Shown in pieces: positions 46,867-59,859 of a stretch of 64,000 nt of DNA (positions are counted from its first letter, which is position 1; the number at the start of each line of letters is the position of its first letter). Source of the stretch: Epiperipatus broadwayi (taxonomy: Eukaryota; Onychophora; Udeonychophora; Euonychophora; Peripatidae); contig JAQFVV010000142.1 of NCBI GenBank assembly GCA_028023455.1, forward strand, positions 1,016,441 to 1,080,440. Reading direction: 5' to 3'. The notes beneath the pieces are model-generated. The model did not search any database and was not told where the DNA came from. It saw nothing but the letters and a program-made list of their open reading frames with translations. The position numbers were made by a program, and so were the translations under genes.

Positions 46867-46869
46867 GCA

Positions 46870-48080
46870 AATGTTGCTATACTCAAACTAGCTTGTGCTA
46901 GCTTATAATTACATGGGTTCAATAGATGGTAAAAAAGATAAGAATACATGCTTATCTTTGCTTAATTTTTTCTATGATTAAATAATTTTACTGAGTAACA
47001 TAAAACCCTCTTAAAAGACAAATCTCTGAAAAAGGCAGTCACATGCACTGGTAATTCAAAAATAGATATTTAGAAGAATAAAGATATCAAAAATTAATTT
47101 CTGAGATTATTTTTGAACAATTATTTAATAAAGTTAACTAATGAACAAAAGAGAAAAAGTTTAGAAAAATGATAATATGACAAACCCAAAGGTTTACATA
47201 TTGAGCAGCACTATATACAGTTTTATTTAACATAATAATCAAACCCAAAATATTTTACAATAAAGAAAATAACTTATTTTCCTTTTTCTTTTTAAAAGAA
47301 GATTATCCCATATAATTTAATAAAAACATTTTCAATAAAACAATTTAAAAATATTCACTATTTTCAATTATTACTTTCATTATAAAATAATATTTATAAG
47401 TGACACATATCAAAAATTCTTTATTACAATGGATTATTTTTATTTAGTCCCCCCTCTTAAGTTAGTTAGAAGTTTAGTCTATCTTTGACTTCAGAATTTT
47501 CATCCATTTATTTTTTTCTTTTTCTTAAAAAGCAGGTATTCATTTTTGATAAATACTTAATGTTTATAACTGCAATTCAGATAATCTGTACTTTAAAAAA
47601 ATATTAGTGATGGTTAGTAATGTATTTATTTGTAGTAGTTGGTTCAAAGTTGGTGTGCAAGTGAGTTTGCCATTTGTGCATCAACATGCAATATATATAT
47701 ATATATATATATAATCATAGTTTTACTTTCATTCATATATATATATTGTAAAAATTAGCCAGTTCAATCTTTAAATTATATGCTTTAAAAAAAAGAAGGG
47801 GAGGGGAAGAAAACGAGAGAAAAATTTATTAGTTTCCTTATATTTAAAGTAAATACTTTATAATTTTCTTTGCATATCTCTAATTATATGAATATTTTTT
47901 TATTAATACTTCAATTTGTATATATATATATAATTAAATAAAACATTTTAATTTTCACTATTGTTGTTTATTCATTTAAAGTTAATATTTTGTTTGCATT
48001 TGTATTATGAATGCAATATAATATAAAAAAATAAAGCAATGACTAAACTATTGGTTAAATTGCTAAAGGATCACTTCAAT
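46870..48080. other. AT-rich DNA with no gene seen
   Basis: Short (TA)n runs near 47,690 and 47,920 only. Confidence 0.5.
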
Positions 48081-48081
48081 T

Positions 48082-48106
48082 ATAATAATAATAATAATAA
48101 TAATAA
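48082..48106. repeat. (AAT)8, 3' tail of the 48-50 kb LINE
   Basis: It directly abuts the AATTC-repeat end of the minus-strand LINE. Confidence 0.9.
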
Positions 48107-48261
48107 TTCAATTCAATTCAATTCAATTCATTTATTTAAGTGCTAAACAACAGCATAAAGCCAATTACAGCTTGCACATACAATAAAAGTGAAAATAAAA
48201 CATATAACATAAAATGAAAATATAAATGTATACATAATAAAGTAAAATTTAAAAGACAAAA

Positions 48262-49998
48262 TCAAACTTCACATTTCAGTTTAACAAGTTTACAAAATTT
48301 CTTATAATCAATGTCACACAGATTAAGGTTACTCCCAATTTGATTATATAAAGAGGGTAACCTAAATAAAGGAGAAAATTTAAGAATATTAGAACAGCAT
48401 GTTTGAATCTGATATACACAAGTAGACCTAGTATCATAACTCAAAGACCTAACTGAGATAGTTGAAACTATATCTGATAAAATAACCTGTTTATTAACAA
48501 TTTTATAAAAATATTTCAAATCCCTATACTTTCGTCTAGATGAAAGATTAATCATTTTACCCTCCCAAGAAACATATTTGAAAAACTTCTTTGAAATAGA
48601 CTGCAACAAGTTACATCCTTGCAAAGAACTAGGGTTCCAAATTATTGAACCATATTCAATAATAGGAAGAACCAATGAAAAAAACAATTTCCGTTTAGTA
48701 TCATTACTGAACTGATAACCATGTCTAAGAATGGCACCCATAACCTTAAAAGCTTTACCAACAATCATTTCAAAATGAGGAATAAAAGATCCATTACAAG
48801 AAAACATAATTCCAAGATCTTTTTGGCATTTAACTGAAATAATTTTATGAGAATTGATATAATAATAAAACTGTAAAACTTCAGATTTTTTGGAATAAGA
48901 CATAAAGGAACATTTATCAAAATTAACTGTCATATTATTTGACTGACACCAAGCACTAAAGTTATCAATATCCTTCTGAAGGAGAACACAATCGTTCACT
49001 GATACAATTCTTCTAAAAATCTTACAGTCATCAGCATAGCTTAACAGAAAAGAATATCTCAAGCAATCATTAAGATCATTAATGTAAACATTAAACAGCA
49101 TGGGTGCTAAAATACTACCCTGTGGAACACCTAAATTGCATTCAAAATTAAATGAAACTTTATTATTGAATTTAATATATGCTGTACGACTACATAGAAA
49201 TGATTGAAACCAATATACAAGTTTATTAGAGAAACCTATTTTATGTAATTTATGAAGTAAAACACTGTGATCAACTTTATCAAAAGCTTTTGACAAATCA
49301 AAATAAATAACATCTAGTCTTTGACGATCTTCAATAGCATGAGCTATATGATCATAAATTGTCAGTAGATTACTATCAATTGATCTATTAGGACTAAAAC
49401 CATGTTGAGAAGAAGAAATTATCTTACCCACATCTGAAATAATTTTATTATAAATACATCTCTCAAAAATTCTTGCAATGGTATGCAAAACAGAAATTGG
49501 TCTATAATTAGAAACACAATCTCGATCACCATTTTTGAAGATTGGAACCATTTTAGCACATTTCAAAACACTAGGAAAAGTACTGGAATTAAGAGACAGA
49601 TTAAAAACAAAGGCAAGAGGTACTGCAATAAATTCGGCTAGCCCCTTATAAATAAAAGAAGGAATATTATCACATCCTAAACTAGAGTGAGTCTTAAGCC
49701 TCCTAATAGCTACAATAACATCTTCCCTAGAGATATGATCAATTGTACATTTAGCACTAGACAAATTGCCAGGAAATGTAATTTTAGAATCAATTCCATG
49801 TTGTGAAAAGTATAACTCTGCAAAATGTTTAGAAAAATCATCTGCATTTAATGCAGAACCGTGAGTCATTTGAACCTTTTTCTTACCCAAGCCTGAATTA
49901 TTAACAAAATTCCAGAATTCTCTAGGATTAGAAGAAATATTAATTTCAATTTGTTTTATATACTCTTGTAAATCTCGTTTATAGATATATTTAGCCAA
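48262..49998 (-). CDS. LINE A reverse transcriptase ORF (578 codons, no internal stop)
   Basis: RNA-directed DNA polymerase for target-primed reverse transcription. In order: NYRPISVL at residues 164-171, HGFSPNRS at 199-206, FDLSKAFDKVDH (first catalytic Asp) at 233-244, GVPQGSILAP at 290-299, YADD (catalytic pair) at 321-324, and a C-terminal thumb region with IEYGSIIWNPS near 442-452. The frame ends KLKCEV at 48,262. The ATG at 49,998 is only the first Met after a frame break; the natural protein continues from the endonuclease frame that ends at 50,026. Apart from that break, the RT is fully open, suggesting a fairly recent copy. Confidence 0.9.
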   Translation of the reverse strand: MAKYIYKRDLQEYIKQIEINISSNPREFWNFVNNSGLGKKKVQMTHGSALNADDFSKHFAELYFSQHGIDSKITFPGNLSSAKCTIDHISREDVIVAIRRLKTHSSLGCDNIPSFIYKGLAEFIAVPLAFVFNLSLNSSTFPSVLKCAKMVPIFKNGDRDCVSNYRPISVLHTIARIFERCIYNKIISDVGKIISSSQHGFSPNRSIDSNLLTIYDHIAHAIEDRQRLDVIYFDLSKAFDKVDHSVLLHKLHKIGFSNKLVYWFQSFLCSRTAYIKFNNKVSFNFECNLGVPQGSILAPMLFNVYINDLNDCLRYSFLLSYADDCKIFRRIVSVNDCVLLQKDIDNFSAWCQSNNMTVNFDKCSFMSYSKKSEVLQFYYYINSHKIISVKCQKDLGIMFSCNGSFIPHFEMIVGKAFKVMGAILRHGYQFSNDTKRKLFFSLVLPIIEYGSIIWNPSSLQGCNLLQSISKKFFKYVSWEGKMINLSSRRKYRDLKYFYKIVNKQVILSDIVSTISVRSLSYDTRSTCVYQIQTCCSNILKFSPLFRLPSLYNQIGSNLNLCDIDYKKFCKLVKLKCEV

Positions 49999-50025
49999 TC
50001 TTCTAAAATTGACGATCTTCCGATC

Positions 50026-50756
50026 TTAATAAATTATATTCTGTGTCTTAAAATAGAGTCTATGATGGTAAGATTTCCTTTTAATAATCTTAATAAGAGT
50101 ATATGAAAACCACAGAGGATAACCTTTGTTAAACGATAATTTATTAGGAATATATACATCAATAAAACCATTAAAAATTTTCAAAAAATAATCCAAGCAA
50201 AAATTCACATCATTAATTGAGTACATATTATTCCAATCAACTTCAGAAAATTTTCTACAAAGATCAACATAATTACCCCTCCCATAATCCCTTTTCACAA
50301 CATTAAAACAAGTAATTTTAGAATAACACATCTTAATATAAAATTCGATAGGTGGATGATGAACATCAATTGGAAAAGAAACAGAGACAAAGTGAAAATT
50401 ACTAACTATTGGTACATTACAAAGAACACAATCTAAAGTACGCTGAAAACTATTAACAACAGGGTTATATTGTTGAAGCCCAAAAAATTTGCAAAATCTA
50501 AGCATTCTTAAAGCTTTCTGAGATAATAAAGAATAATGCGTAATAATCTTACCCTTAAATAAATCAGGCATATTCAAATCACCAACAATGATAATATTAT
50601 TATATCTAATCAAAAAATCTTCAAGTGCTGTCAAGAAGTAATCAAGCTCTAAAAGTGAGATATTAGGTTTAAAATAAATATTTCCCAATATACATTTAAA
50701 ATTATGATCCATGTAAACTTCACACCATGTAGATTCACATACAGAAGAAGTAAAAC
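50026..50756 (-). pseudogene. LINE A endonuclease (C-terminal two thirds) and linker
   Basis: APE-like endonuclease that would nick target DNA. The frame, open from the 5' edge at about 50,756, shows LGNIYFKP (residues 10-17 from the Met at 50,712), IIIVGDLNMP (41-50, GDxN motif), TLDCVLCN (92-99) and PIDVHHPPIEF (112-122, the D-HHP block). The N-terminal catalytic portion is missing, so the copy cannot be autonomous. A linker with LSFNKGYPLWFS, shared with LINE B (KYPKWFS), follows. The stop at 50,026 puts it out of frame with RT; LINE B is uninterrupted across the same place. Confidence 0.85.
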
Positions 50757-50887
<131 letters not shown>

Positions 50888-51080
50888 TCAATTCAATTCA
50901 ATTCTTATTTATTACGTGCATTTCAACACTTTCGCTTTAAAAGAAATACACAAGATTACAAATAAATATACAAAACAAACAAAACATTATTCAATATAGT
51001 AACATTAATAAAAATATACAATAAGGAAAATTACAATTCATAATTAAAATATATATAAACACATGTTATCTACAATAGAT

Positions 51081-51899
51081 TCAATTTTTTTTAACATTAT
51101 TTATAAAATAATCACAAAAAACATCAATGTCATTAAATTTTTGATTATATAACTTTTGTAATCTGTTAATGACAGATTTATTTATAAAAGAGTTTTTAGT
51201 TTTATTAATATTAAAAGTGTACACTTCCCTTAGTGAATGAGAAGGAACTCTTAATTCAATTTTGGATATACAATCGTTTACATCAATTTTTCCATCAATC
51301 AACTTTTTTAAAAATACCATATCTTTAGTTAGTCTTCTTTCAGTTAATATTGTTTTAAGATTTAAATTTTCCGCCTTTATTAGTTTAATAAATCTTTTTT
51401 CTACATTAGAAATTTTAGACTCGATGTAAGCCAAATCCAAATTCCATATAGAAGATCCATACTCCAATAAAGGTACAACAAGAGAACAGAATAACATGTA
51501 CTTTATACAAGGAGATAAGTCTCTGCCAAATCTCAAAATACATCCCATCCGTCTATATGCTTTACTTATAATATATTTTACATGCTCATTAAAATTAAAA
51601 TTCTTACAAAATATAAGTCCAAGATCAGAAACAACTTCTTTGTATATAATAACATCTTCATCAATCATGTAATGATAAACAGATCTATCTGTTTTATTGG
51701 TATAAGAAACAATACATGTTTTACTTATGTTTATTTTTATATTATTAAATTTACACCATTCTTTAAAATAAATAATATCTTTTTGAAGATCAATATGATC
51801 ATCATATGTACTAATTCTTTTAAATAATTTACAATCATCTGCATAGGTAAGTATCATACTTTTTTTTAATATTTTGATCAAGATCAAACATAAAAACAT
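51081..51899 (-). pseudogene. LINE B RT, C-terminal part after a frameshift
   Basis: It starts with the catalytic box in TYADDCKLFKRIS, followed by the thumb region (DLGLIFCKNFNFNEHVKYII, VPLLEYGSSIWNLDLAYIES) and a short C-terminus ending at 51,081. It continues the 52 kb frame after a one-base shift in a T8 run (minus strand A8) near 51,861-51,868. The homopolymer location suggests either decay or a sequencing error. Confidence 0.85.
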
Positions 51900-52962
51900 T
51901 AAAAAGTAAAGGTGCTAATATTCCACCCTGAGGTACCCCAATTTTATTTTTGAATAACTTAGAGTTAACTTTATCCATATAAATGTAGGAGAATCTATTT
52001 TCCAAATAATTAATAAACCATGCAATCAAATGAGAACTAATTCCCATTAACTTAAGTTTATATATTAGATGATTATGTGCCACATTATCAAATGCTTGTG
52101 ACATATCAAAATAAATAACATCAAGTTTCTTCTGTTCAGAAAGAGAATGAGCAATATGATCTGATATTACCATTAAATTAGTATCAACAGACCTTCCAGG
52201 TACAAAACCATGTTGACAATTAGGCAAGACCTTAATCATATCTGTAATGATATTATTGTAAATACATCTTTCATAAATCCTAGCAAATGAAGACAGTACT
52301 GAAATAGGTCTATAATTACATGGATCAGTTCTATTTCCCTTTTTATAAATAGGCACAATCTTAGAGATTTTAAATATATCAGGAACAATGCATCTTTCAA
52401 TAGACAAATTAATTATATAACACAATGGAATTACCAAACAGTCTGCACAACCCTTAATAATAAAATTAGGAATATTATCATATGATTTAGATTTAAGTTT
52501 GTTTATGGCATTAAGCACATCAGTAATATTAATTTTATCTACATCAATATTCCAACTTCTTTTATTATCAGCCTCAATATTAATCACATCACTTTCAGTA
52601 ACATTTGAGTACATATTTGTGAAATGACTAACTAATTCATTCATAGAAGGCTGTATTAAATTATTTTTGTTATTCTTATTCCCAACAATATTTAAATTTT
52701 TAATATAATTCCAAAACATTTGTGGATTGTGTTTAAAACCATTTTCAATGCTATTTAAATGATTATCATAATCTCTTTTCATAATATTTTTTGTATAATC
52801 ACGCAATGCACTAAATTTCTTATATAATTCTTTATCATTGGCCAATTTATATAATCTATGATACTTATGTTTCCTATTAAGTCCCTTACATAATTCTTTA
52901 GAAAACCATTTAGGATATTTATTATTATGTTGTGAATATCTAACAGGAATATAATAATCCAA
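51835..52962 (-). pseudogene. LINE B RT, N-terminal part
   Basis: 375 codons, open: linker KYPKWFSKELCKGLNRKHKY at residues 15-34, NYRPISVL 216-223, HGFVPGRS 251-258, FDMSQAFDNVAH 285-296 (first catalytic Asp), GVPQGGILAP 342-351. The frame is lost just before YADD, which is in the next frame (51,081-51,899). The first Met shown is internal; the frame is open upstream to the microsatellite. Confidence 0.88.
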
Positions 52963-52987
52963 ACAATTTTGAATTATATCAATAAAC

Positions 52988-53404
<417 letters not shown>

Positions 53405-53952
53405 TGATATATGTGTATGGATAAGTATAAGAAGATGGAGATTTTCTTTATTTTTATTTATTTGAAATTATTTATTCATTTATTTATTTTTTTATTTTAT
53501 TGTAAAATACAAATTTTTGATGCTTTACTTTTGACATGAGAACATTCTAAAGGATTATCACTGTGTGTGTGAATTTTTATAGATAACTATAAGCAAGATA
53601 TTACATGTTACAAAGAGCCAGATATTCAAAAAGTACTGTGGAAATACTGATGCAATTAAAGAAAATAGAAAAATTAAAATTTTGATGTAGGATTATTATT
53701 ATTTTATTTTGTATTTGTTTACCCTTCTACCTGAATTAGCAAAATTTTGTTTGCTGGTTTTACTTTCTTAGTGTCATATAAAAGAAAAAAAATTATTATA
53801 ATGAGTAATAAAACTTTAAAGATCCATCATTAAAACATTAAGTTGTCTAGAGGTTTATTAAACTTTTTTGTTGTTATTTGCTAATTTCATCAACCAGAAC
53901 ATCTAAACAATATGTAGACAAATGAAAAATAATAAATAATCAATCTAAATCT

Positions 53953-53995
53953 CTGAAGAAGAAAGATGTCAATATTATGGTGACAAAGCATTTCA
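53953..53995 (+). ncRNA. Hammerhead-like hairpin, isolated (candidate)
   Basis: CTGAAGA (53,953-53,959) matches the core exactly. TGTCA/TGACA (53,967-53,971 with 53,981-53,985) makes a stem, followed by AAGCATTTC where CGAAACGTTTC-like sequence would be expected before CpG decay. There is no PLE coding remnant beside it. Low confidence because the GAAA box is altered and the other stems are not evident. Confidence 0.25.
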
Positions 53996-53999
53996 AAGA

Positions 54000-55500
54000 A
54001 CTATTAGTTGTTCTTACCTATTTACTATATTTATTCTAAAAGAAGGAAGCATATAACTAATAGATTATTTAATTTCAAACCTGTGCATCATACAAGCAAG
54101 ATTTCTTAAAGTTATCTTCTTAACCTCCATTTAGGCTTAGGCTTAAATATTGTCAAGAAATCAAGATTTGAAGATAACAATATGAACATTCATATTTATA
54201 CAGAGCTTTTAAAAAAAGAGAGAGAAATATAAAGAGAAAGATCAAAGCGTATTATTATTAATATTTGGTTTTTTTTTTTTTGTATGTATATGTTTTTTAA
54301 TTTTTTAGTATTCTCCATTGAAAACTTAAAAATGAAGAATAGATATTTAATATAATATTTATCTGATACATTATTTGTATCATGCATATACTTATTTAAT
54401 AGTGTGAATGAGTTAAATTTGAATATACATTAGAATTTCTTATTGATAAAGGCTATCTAAATTATTAAACCATTATTATTATTGATATATAAATTTTTTG
54501 ACTTGTGATAATATATTTAATCATTGGGAATATGTTTCAAAAGGCGAATTAATTTTTATAATAATTTTTCTTCAATTATAATGATAAATGTGAGATTCTG
54601 TAGAATTGTATAAAGTCATCTATAAGTATATATTTAAAGAAATCAGTAACTCTTTGGAATAGCATTGTTATGGTATTTATTGGATTCCTTTTGAATTTAA
54701 ATGAAGTCATGACTATATATGAGTTCAGATAGTAATACTTCTATTATATTTATATATTTTTCCATTTGATAAAAGAATCTGCTGTTATGCATATTTATGT
54801 TTTATTGATTTTTGTAAAAATAGTAATCATGAATAATAGATATATTTAAACATAAGGAGGATTTTATATATTTGGATACAGAATAATTATTCACCAGAGA
54901 AAACATATTTCTACTATCTTAAGTTATTTAATTATTAATTAAATAAGATATTATGTTATCTATTTACATAATATAGATATTCTTTATTAATATTGTATTA
55001 GTAAATAATGTTTATTCTCCAAATGTGATGCTTCTAAATTATTTTGTAAGTATTTATGTGGAATTGTTATTATTATTATTGTCATTCTCTTATTGATGTA
55101 AATAAAACATGAACTTATTTATTAAACAAAGGATTAACTTCATATTTTTTTATAGATTACATCACTTATCAAGTCTTGGATCACAGATTATGATAAATAA
55201 TTTATATTTTTTTCTTATCCTGAGATACTCAAATTAACACTTAAGGTACTTGCTTTTTACTTTCTTATACTTTATTCCAATGTTGAGAATCAATTAACTG
55301 ATTGAAACATTAGATTATTTATTTATTAAATGTAATTTCAATAAAATGTCCATTCAATCCTTGATTACATTTATCTGATAATTAACACTCATTAATTTAT
55401 ATAATATATTATATTTAAAGTTGTTATAAAATAATATATTATTATACATTTATTCTTTTTTTAAAAAACTAATACTAATTTGTGGGACATTATCAAATGA
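54000..55500. other. AT-rich DNA with no gene seen
   Basis: Short frames only; no repeat partner or motif was recognised. Confidence 0.5.
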
Positions 55501-55510
55501 ATCCTCCCTT

Positions 55511-55519
55511 CCTTACTTT

Positions 55520-55553
<34 letters not shown>

Positions 55554-55561
55554 AAAGTAAG

Positions 55562-55594
<33 letters not shown>
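55511..55594. repeat. (AT)n-cored palindrome plus (AT)n run
   Basis: CCTTACTTTTACTATATA and TATATAGTAAAAGTAAGG are exact reverse complements around a (TA)n core (55,511-55,562). A second (AT)n run follows to about 55,594. Confidence 0.9.
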
Positions 55595-55599
<5 letters not shown>

Positions 55600-55600
<1 letters not shown>

Positions 55601-57005
55601 GTTTCCAACAGTAACCACCTAAACATTCACAGTAAATATAGCATTTTTTTTGAAAATTTCTGCAAAAAAATGATTAACAAATAAATATAATTTTATGCAT
55701 CTCAGTTAGTGGAGGCTTTCACAATATTCTTTTTTTCAATAAATCCTTGATTAATATTTAAAACAATTTTATCTGAGAATTAAATCTGCTTCAAATTTTT
55801 AATACAGGACAGTTAAAAAAATAAAAAACATTGAAATTTTATACTAAAATAAAATATTAACAAAAATTAAAAAGAGAAAAAAGCAATTAAATACAAAAAA
55901 AAATAAAAAATAAAATGTAAATCAAATATCTTTTAATTAACTCTTTACAAATAATTTTCTAACATTTGTATTTAGAAATTATGAATTGTTTCGATTACTC
56001 TTACAGATTAACCATCTTAATAGTCAGTTTTTTTAAAAATCTGAATCAATTTCGCTGACATTACTTTTTGACTTTCATTAGAATTTTTTTTTTTGTTTTG
56101 TCTTAATTATTTCACTTGTATTTGTTATTCCTTTTTTTATTCTAAATCTTATCTACTATTTTTAAGTTTATATTGTTCGATTTTATTATTTTATAATTTT
56201 TTTTTTCAAATATTGACAGAAGGAAATCACTCTTTATATATATATTATCTCAACATTTTTATTCTAAGAAAATATTTTATTTAAACAAAAATAAATATTA
56301 TTTCAAATTGTATGTTATCCATTTTTACATAGCATTATTAATTTATATATATATATTAACTTATGCATATGGTTGTTGCTATAGCAATTATTTTACTTGT
56401 TTCATTGTAGTTTTTTTTTAAAAATCTAACTTTCATTATTTATATATTTTTTTAAAATGCTGAATTGAAAATAATACACACACACACACACACACACACA
56501 AGATCAAAACATCAAAGAGCAATTTTGATGATTATTCAGCGTTTTTATTTTTATATGCTCATATGAGGTCACTTTATAATTTAATAAAATATAGTTATGT
56601 ATTAAATATATTTAGTTTTGCTTTCATATTAAAACAATATATTAGAATGCTTATTTATGGCAATAATCTTTAATTATTTTATTTTGAAATTTACGGGATC
56701 TTTTTTCTTCTGAAACATTTTAAAATTATAATATTATCTATTCTTAATATGTATTTAAATGGATAAGGTCCTATACATGAGGGGTCAGAGTGACTTGGGA
56801 TCAACAAGTGTATAACAACAATATTGGCATCAGTATGGGATTTGGGCATTCTATCATAAGATTTTCAATGGTATGGATGGCTGAACAGTTGGAGTAGATT
56901 GAAGCCTATCCATTAAAATATAAAGATTTTCTATCTTAATATAAAGTGAACACTGATTATATATGTGTGTGGGAAATGATAATTGGGACCAAATGAAGAG
57001 TGCTG
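55600..57005. other. AT-rich DNA; (AC)n at 56,475-56,502
   Basis: No gene seen. The (AC)14 run is the only clear element. Confidence 0.5.
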
Positions 57006-57010
57006 GTTCA

Positions 57011-57166
57011 GTATGAAATACATATATTGAAGATTTATCTTTTCTAATGGGTGTGGTCATGTGTATCAGTAGTATGAGATAGTGTGGATAGTTGAAGGTT
57101 GGTTGAAAGTCTGAGTTCAAATCCCCTATATTTAATAATAATAATAATAATAACAATAATAAAAAT
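57011..57166 (+). repeat. tRNA-derived SINE-like copy, family C (copy 2) with (TAA)n tail
   Basis: It matches 1,667-1,775. The B box GAGTTCAAATCCC is at 57,113-57,125, followed at once by TATATT and an (AAT)n-type tail (57,131-57,166). A dispersed sequence with a pol III B box and a simple tail is the SINE layout. Confidence 0.55.
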
Positions 57167-57702
57167 TGAATACAATTATTAAAAAAATATATTCCATATA
57201 TATTTATATTCAAATGTTTTTTGTTAATTCATTTTTAATCTTTGCTCAATTCTATCACAATTATCTATCTATCAGCATAAACTTCAGACTAAACTCTCAC
57301 ACTATGAATGCATTTTGAAATATTCATTTCATTTGTTCAAGTGAGGAAGCTATACCTAGCACATGTTATAACTTAATTATCTATACATAATTTTAAATGC
57401 ATTAACATTTTCATTTTATTTATATATTTTTAAATATATTTTAAACATCTATTCCATTATAGATTACTGAAACATATGAGATATGTGAAAAGGATAAATG
57501 AGCTCCATGATATGTATTCCGTGACAAACTAGCACTCACCAATTGAACCAGATCATAATTTTTTAACATCATTTGTTTAACATTATATAGATAACAAATT
57601 ACTATAATTTGATTACAAGTGTCAAACTTTCTGCATTTATAACTTTGACATAAGTCACTTTATGTAAATATATTAATAATTATTACTAACTCTTTATTTA
57701 TT

Positions 57703-57755
57703 ACACACGCACGCACGCACGCACAGACACACACACACATATATATATATATATT
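57703..57755. repeat. Compound microsatellite (ACGC)n(AC)n(AT)n
   Basis: ACACGCACGCACGCACGCAC, then (AC)n, then (AT)n without a break. Confidence 0.95.
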
Positions 57756-57759
57756 CTAA

Positions 57760-59500
57760 ACCATTGTTGATATCAACTACATGTAGGTGACAATAGCCAT
57801 CTTAATTTACTGCATACATAAAAAAGATAAAAAAAAAATTAAAAGATAAAATGAATTTTACGATGACTATACAAACTGATAATTTTTCTCTCTCAAATAC
57901 ATCCAATTGTCTTGAGAAAGGTCTCTAATTATTTATTTGATACATTGAAATGAGTTATTGCAAATACTTCTTTAAGAAATGTATTTTATCAGTAGTCATG
58001 ATCCCAATCTTCATCTCCCAATGACAGTAATCAATATTGCCATCTCTTTAGAATATCTTTCAATAATATCCGAACAAAATAAAAAATTGTCTCTCTCATA
58101 AAAAGCATGATTATGTTCTCTACACAAATAATTTGGTTTTAAAAAAATGTTTTACAAAAAACATTAAACAACTAGAAAGCAAAACACACTGACTGATCTT
58201 ATCATAGATCATCATATTTTTAGAATTTTATATAGCTTTTCAAATGGATTATTTTTAATGTATATATTAATAAGAGATTATAAATTGCGCATCTATTTAA
58301 TTTAAAAGCAATCCCTTTTTTATAAATTATTAAATAAATTGCATAACAGTAAAGTTTTGAATAGTGGACGTTTTAGTATTCCTTCAGGTCAATTTTTAGC
58401 AAAAAAGCCAAACAGATTTTTAAATTGATCCACATTACCACTTAATAGCTATTAAAGTCAAAAGTTTCTGTATATATTTTTGCTGCTACTAGTTGATACA
58501 ATACTAAGTTGTTATATATTGTTTTAATTTATTTTTACACTATAAGTCACATTAACAATAGCCCATACATCATTCTTTAAATTGCAGAATATATCCATCA
58601 AAATACTATAGATCTAAAAGGCAAAAAAAAATTGAAATTTTTATTTTTGGCATTAATTTATTAAAATTAAAATCTTAAACATCAAATTTAAATAATTGTT
58701 GAATCACTGTAAATAAAATAAAAATTAAAAACAATATGGAATTTAGTATATATCTTTGATGCACATCAGTTTTTATTTAAAATAACCCACATTTTCCAGT
58801 ATTCGTAGTTAATATTATTATCACATCATTAATTCTAAAAGCATAGTACATAAATCATTCATTGCTCATAACGTTTTGCATTATTTTTAAAGACAACTAT
58901 TGTAATTCTTAGTTCTTTGAAACTAGACTGATTTTCTAAGAATAACTAATTTCTAACTGAAAGAAAAACTATTCAATACCTTTATTATAGTGGATAATAA
59001 TGGTATGAAAAATATTTTACTAGTTTTCTCCTATCCCTTTCTTTTTATAAATTATACAATTACAAGTATTCTTAATATCATAAAATATATTTTCTTGAGT
59101 ATGAAGAATTATTAAAAATTCTTTATAGTTGTAAAACAAACATATCACTAATTTTAACGTATCTCAACATAACCATCATAATTTATATCTTGTTTATTAT
59201 TTAAATGCTTTTAACTTCAGCAAAATCTCCAAATGCTAATGAAAGAAATAGCTTGTGAATATTAAAATATGTGAATTATTAATAAGAAATTATCATAATA
59301 CTGATCTCATCTATTTAACATAACATAATTATATAAAATAGCTTAGCTACCATTTATTAAATTGTGAAACTCCAGATGCATCTGTTATTTTCAATGGTTC
59401 AAAATGATCTAATATAATCATGAACAGATACTTTAAATAGTCAAATTTCAATGTTAAAATTTGTTTGTAATGATACCTTCTATATATAAAATTAAAAATA
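57760..59500. other. AT-rich DNA with no gene seen
   Basis: No motif, splice-flanked exon or repeat partner was recognised. Confidence 0.5.
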
Positions 59501-59859
59501 ATCAATTTAAAACAAAACTGAAAGAAAAATACACAGAAGTGGATTGCAATATTAGGAAATATAATAGACCAATTTTGAAAACAGATATATTTACAGAATT
59601 GCTGGTTATGTAAATCATAATTTATTGATTGATAATGGAAAATTAAAGAATAGACTTTACAAGAAATATGATGATTAAGTCAAATAATTATTAAGGCAAG
59701 ATTCTTTGAAAGTGCTCAGCAAGTTTATTACTTTTAGTTAGCTATTTTGTATTAATAGCTTTTGGAAACAGTTGTGCCACACAGGCACTCGTGCTCAAAG
59801 AAATATGATGATAAATGGAGATAGTTAGGTTCAAAAGAAATGAAATTGGATGAAAAATA

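Larger units (their letters stand above)
50888..52987 (-). mobile_element. LINE B: 5'-truncated non-LTR retrotransposon, related family
   Basis: On the minus strand it carries the linker, RT and a 3' UTR ending in GAATTGAATTGAATT then (ATT)n. It lacks the whole endonuclease. RT sequence is recognisably like LINE A, but only about half the residues agree by eye, and the 3' UTR differs except for the terminal GAATT repeats. Its 5' end abuts the (AAT) tract at 52,988, so it too sits beside or in a microsatellite. Confidence 0.85.
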
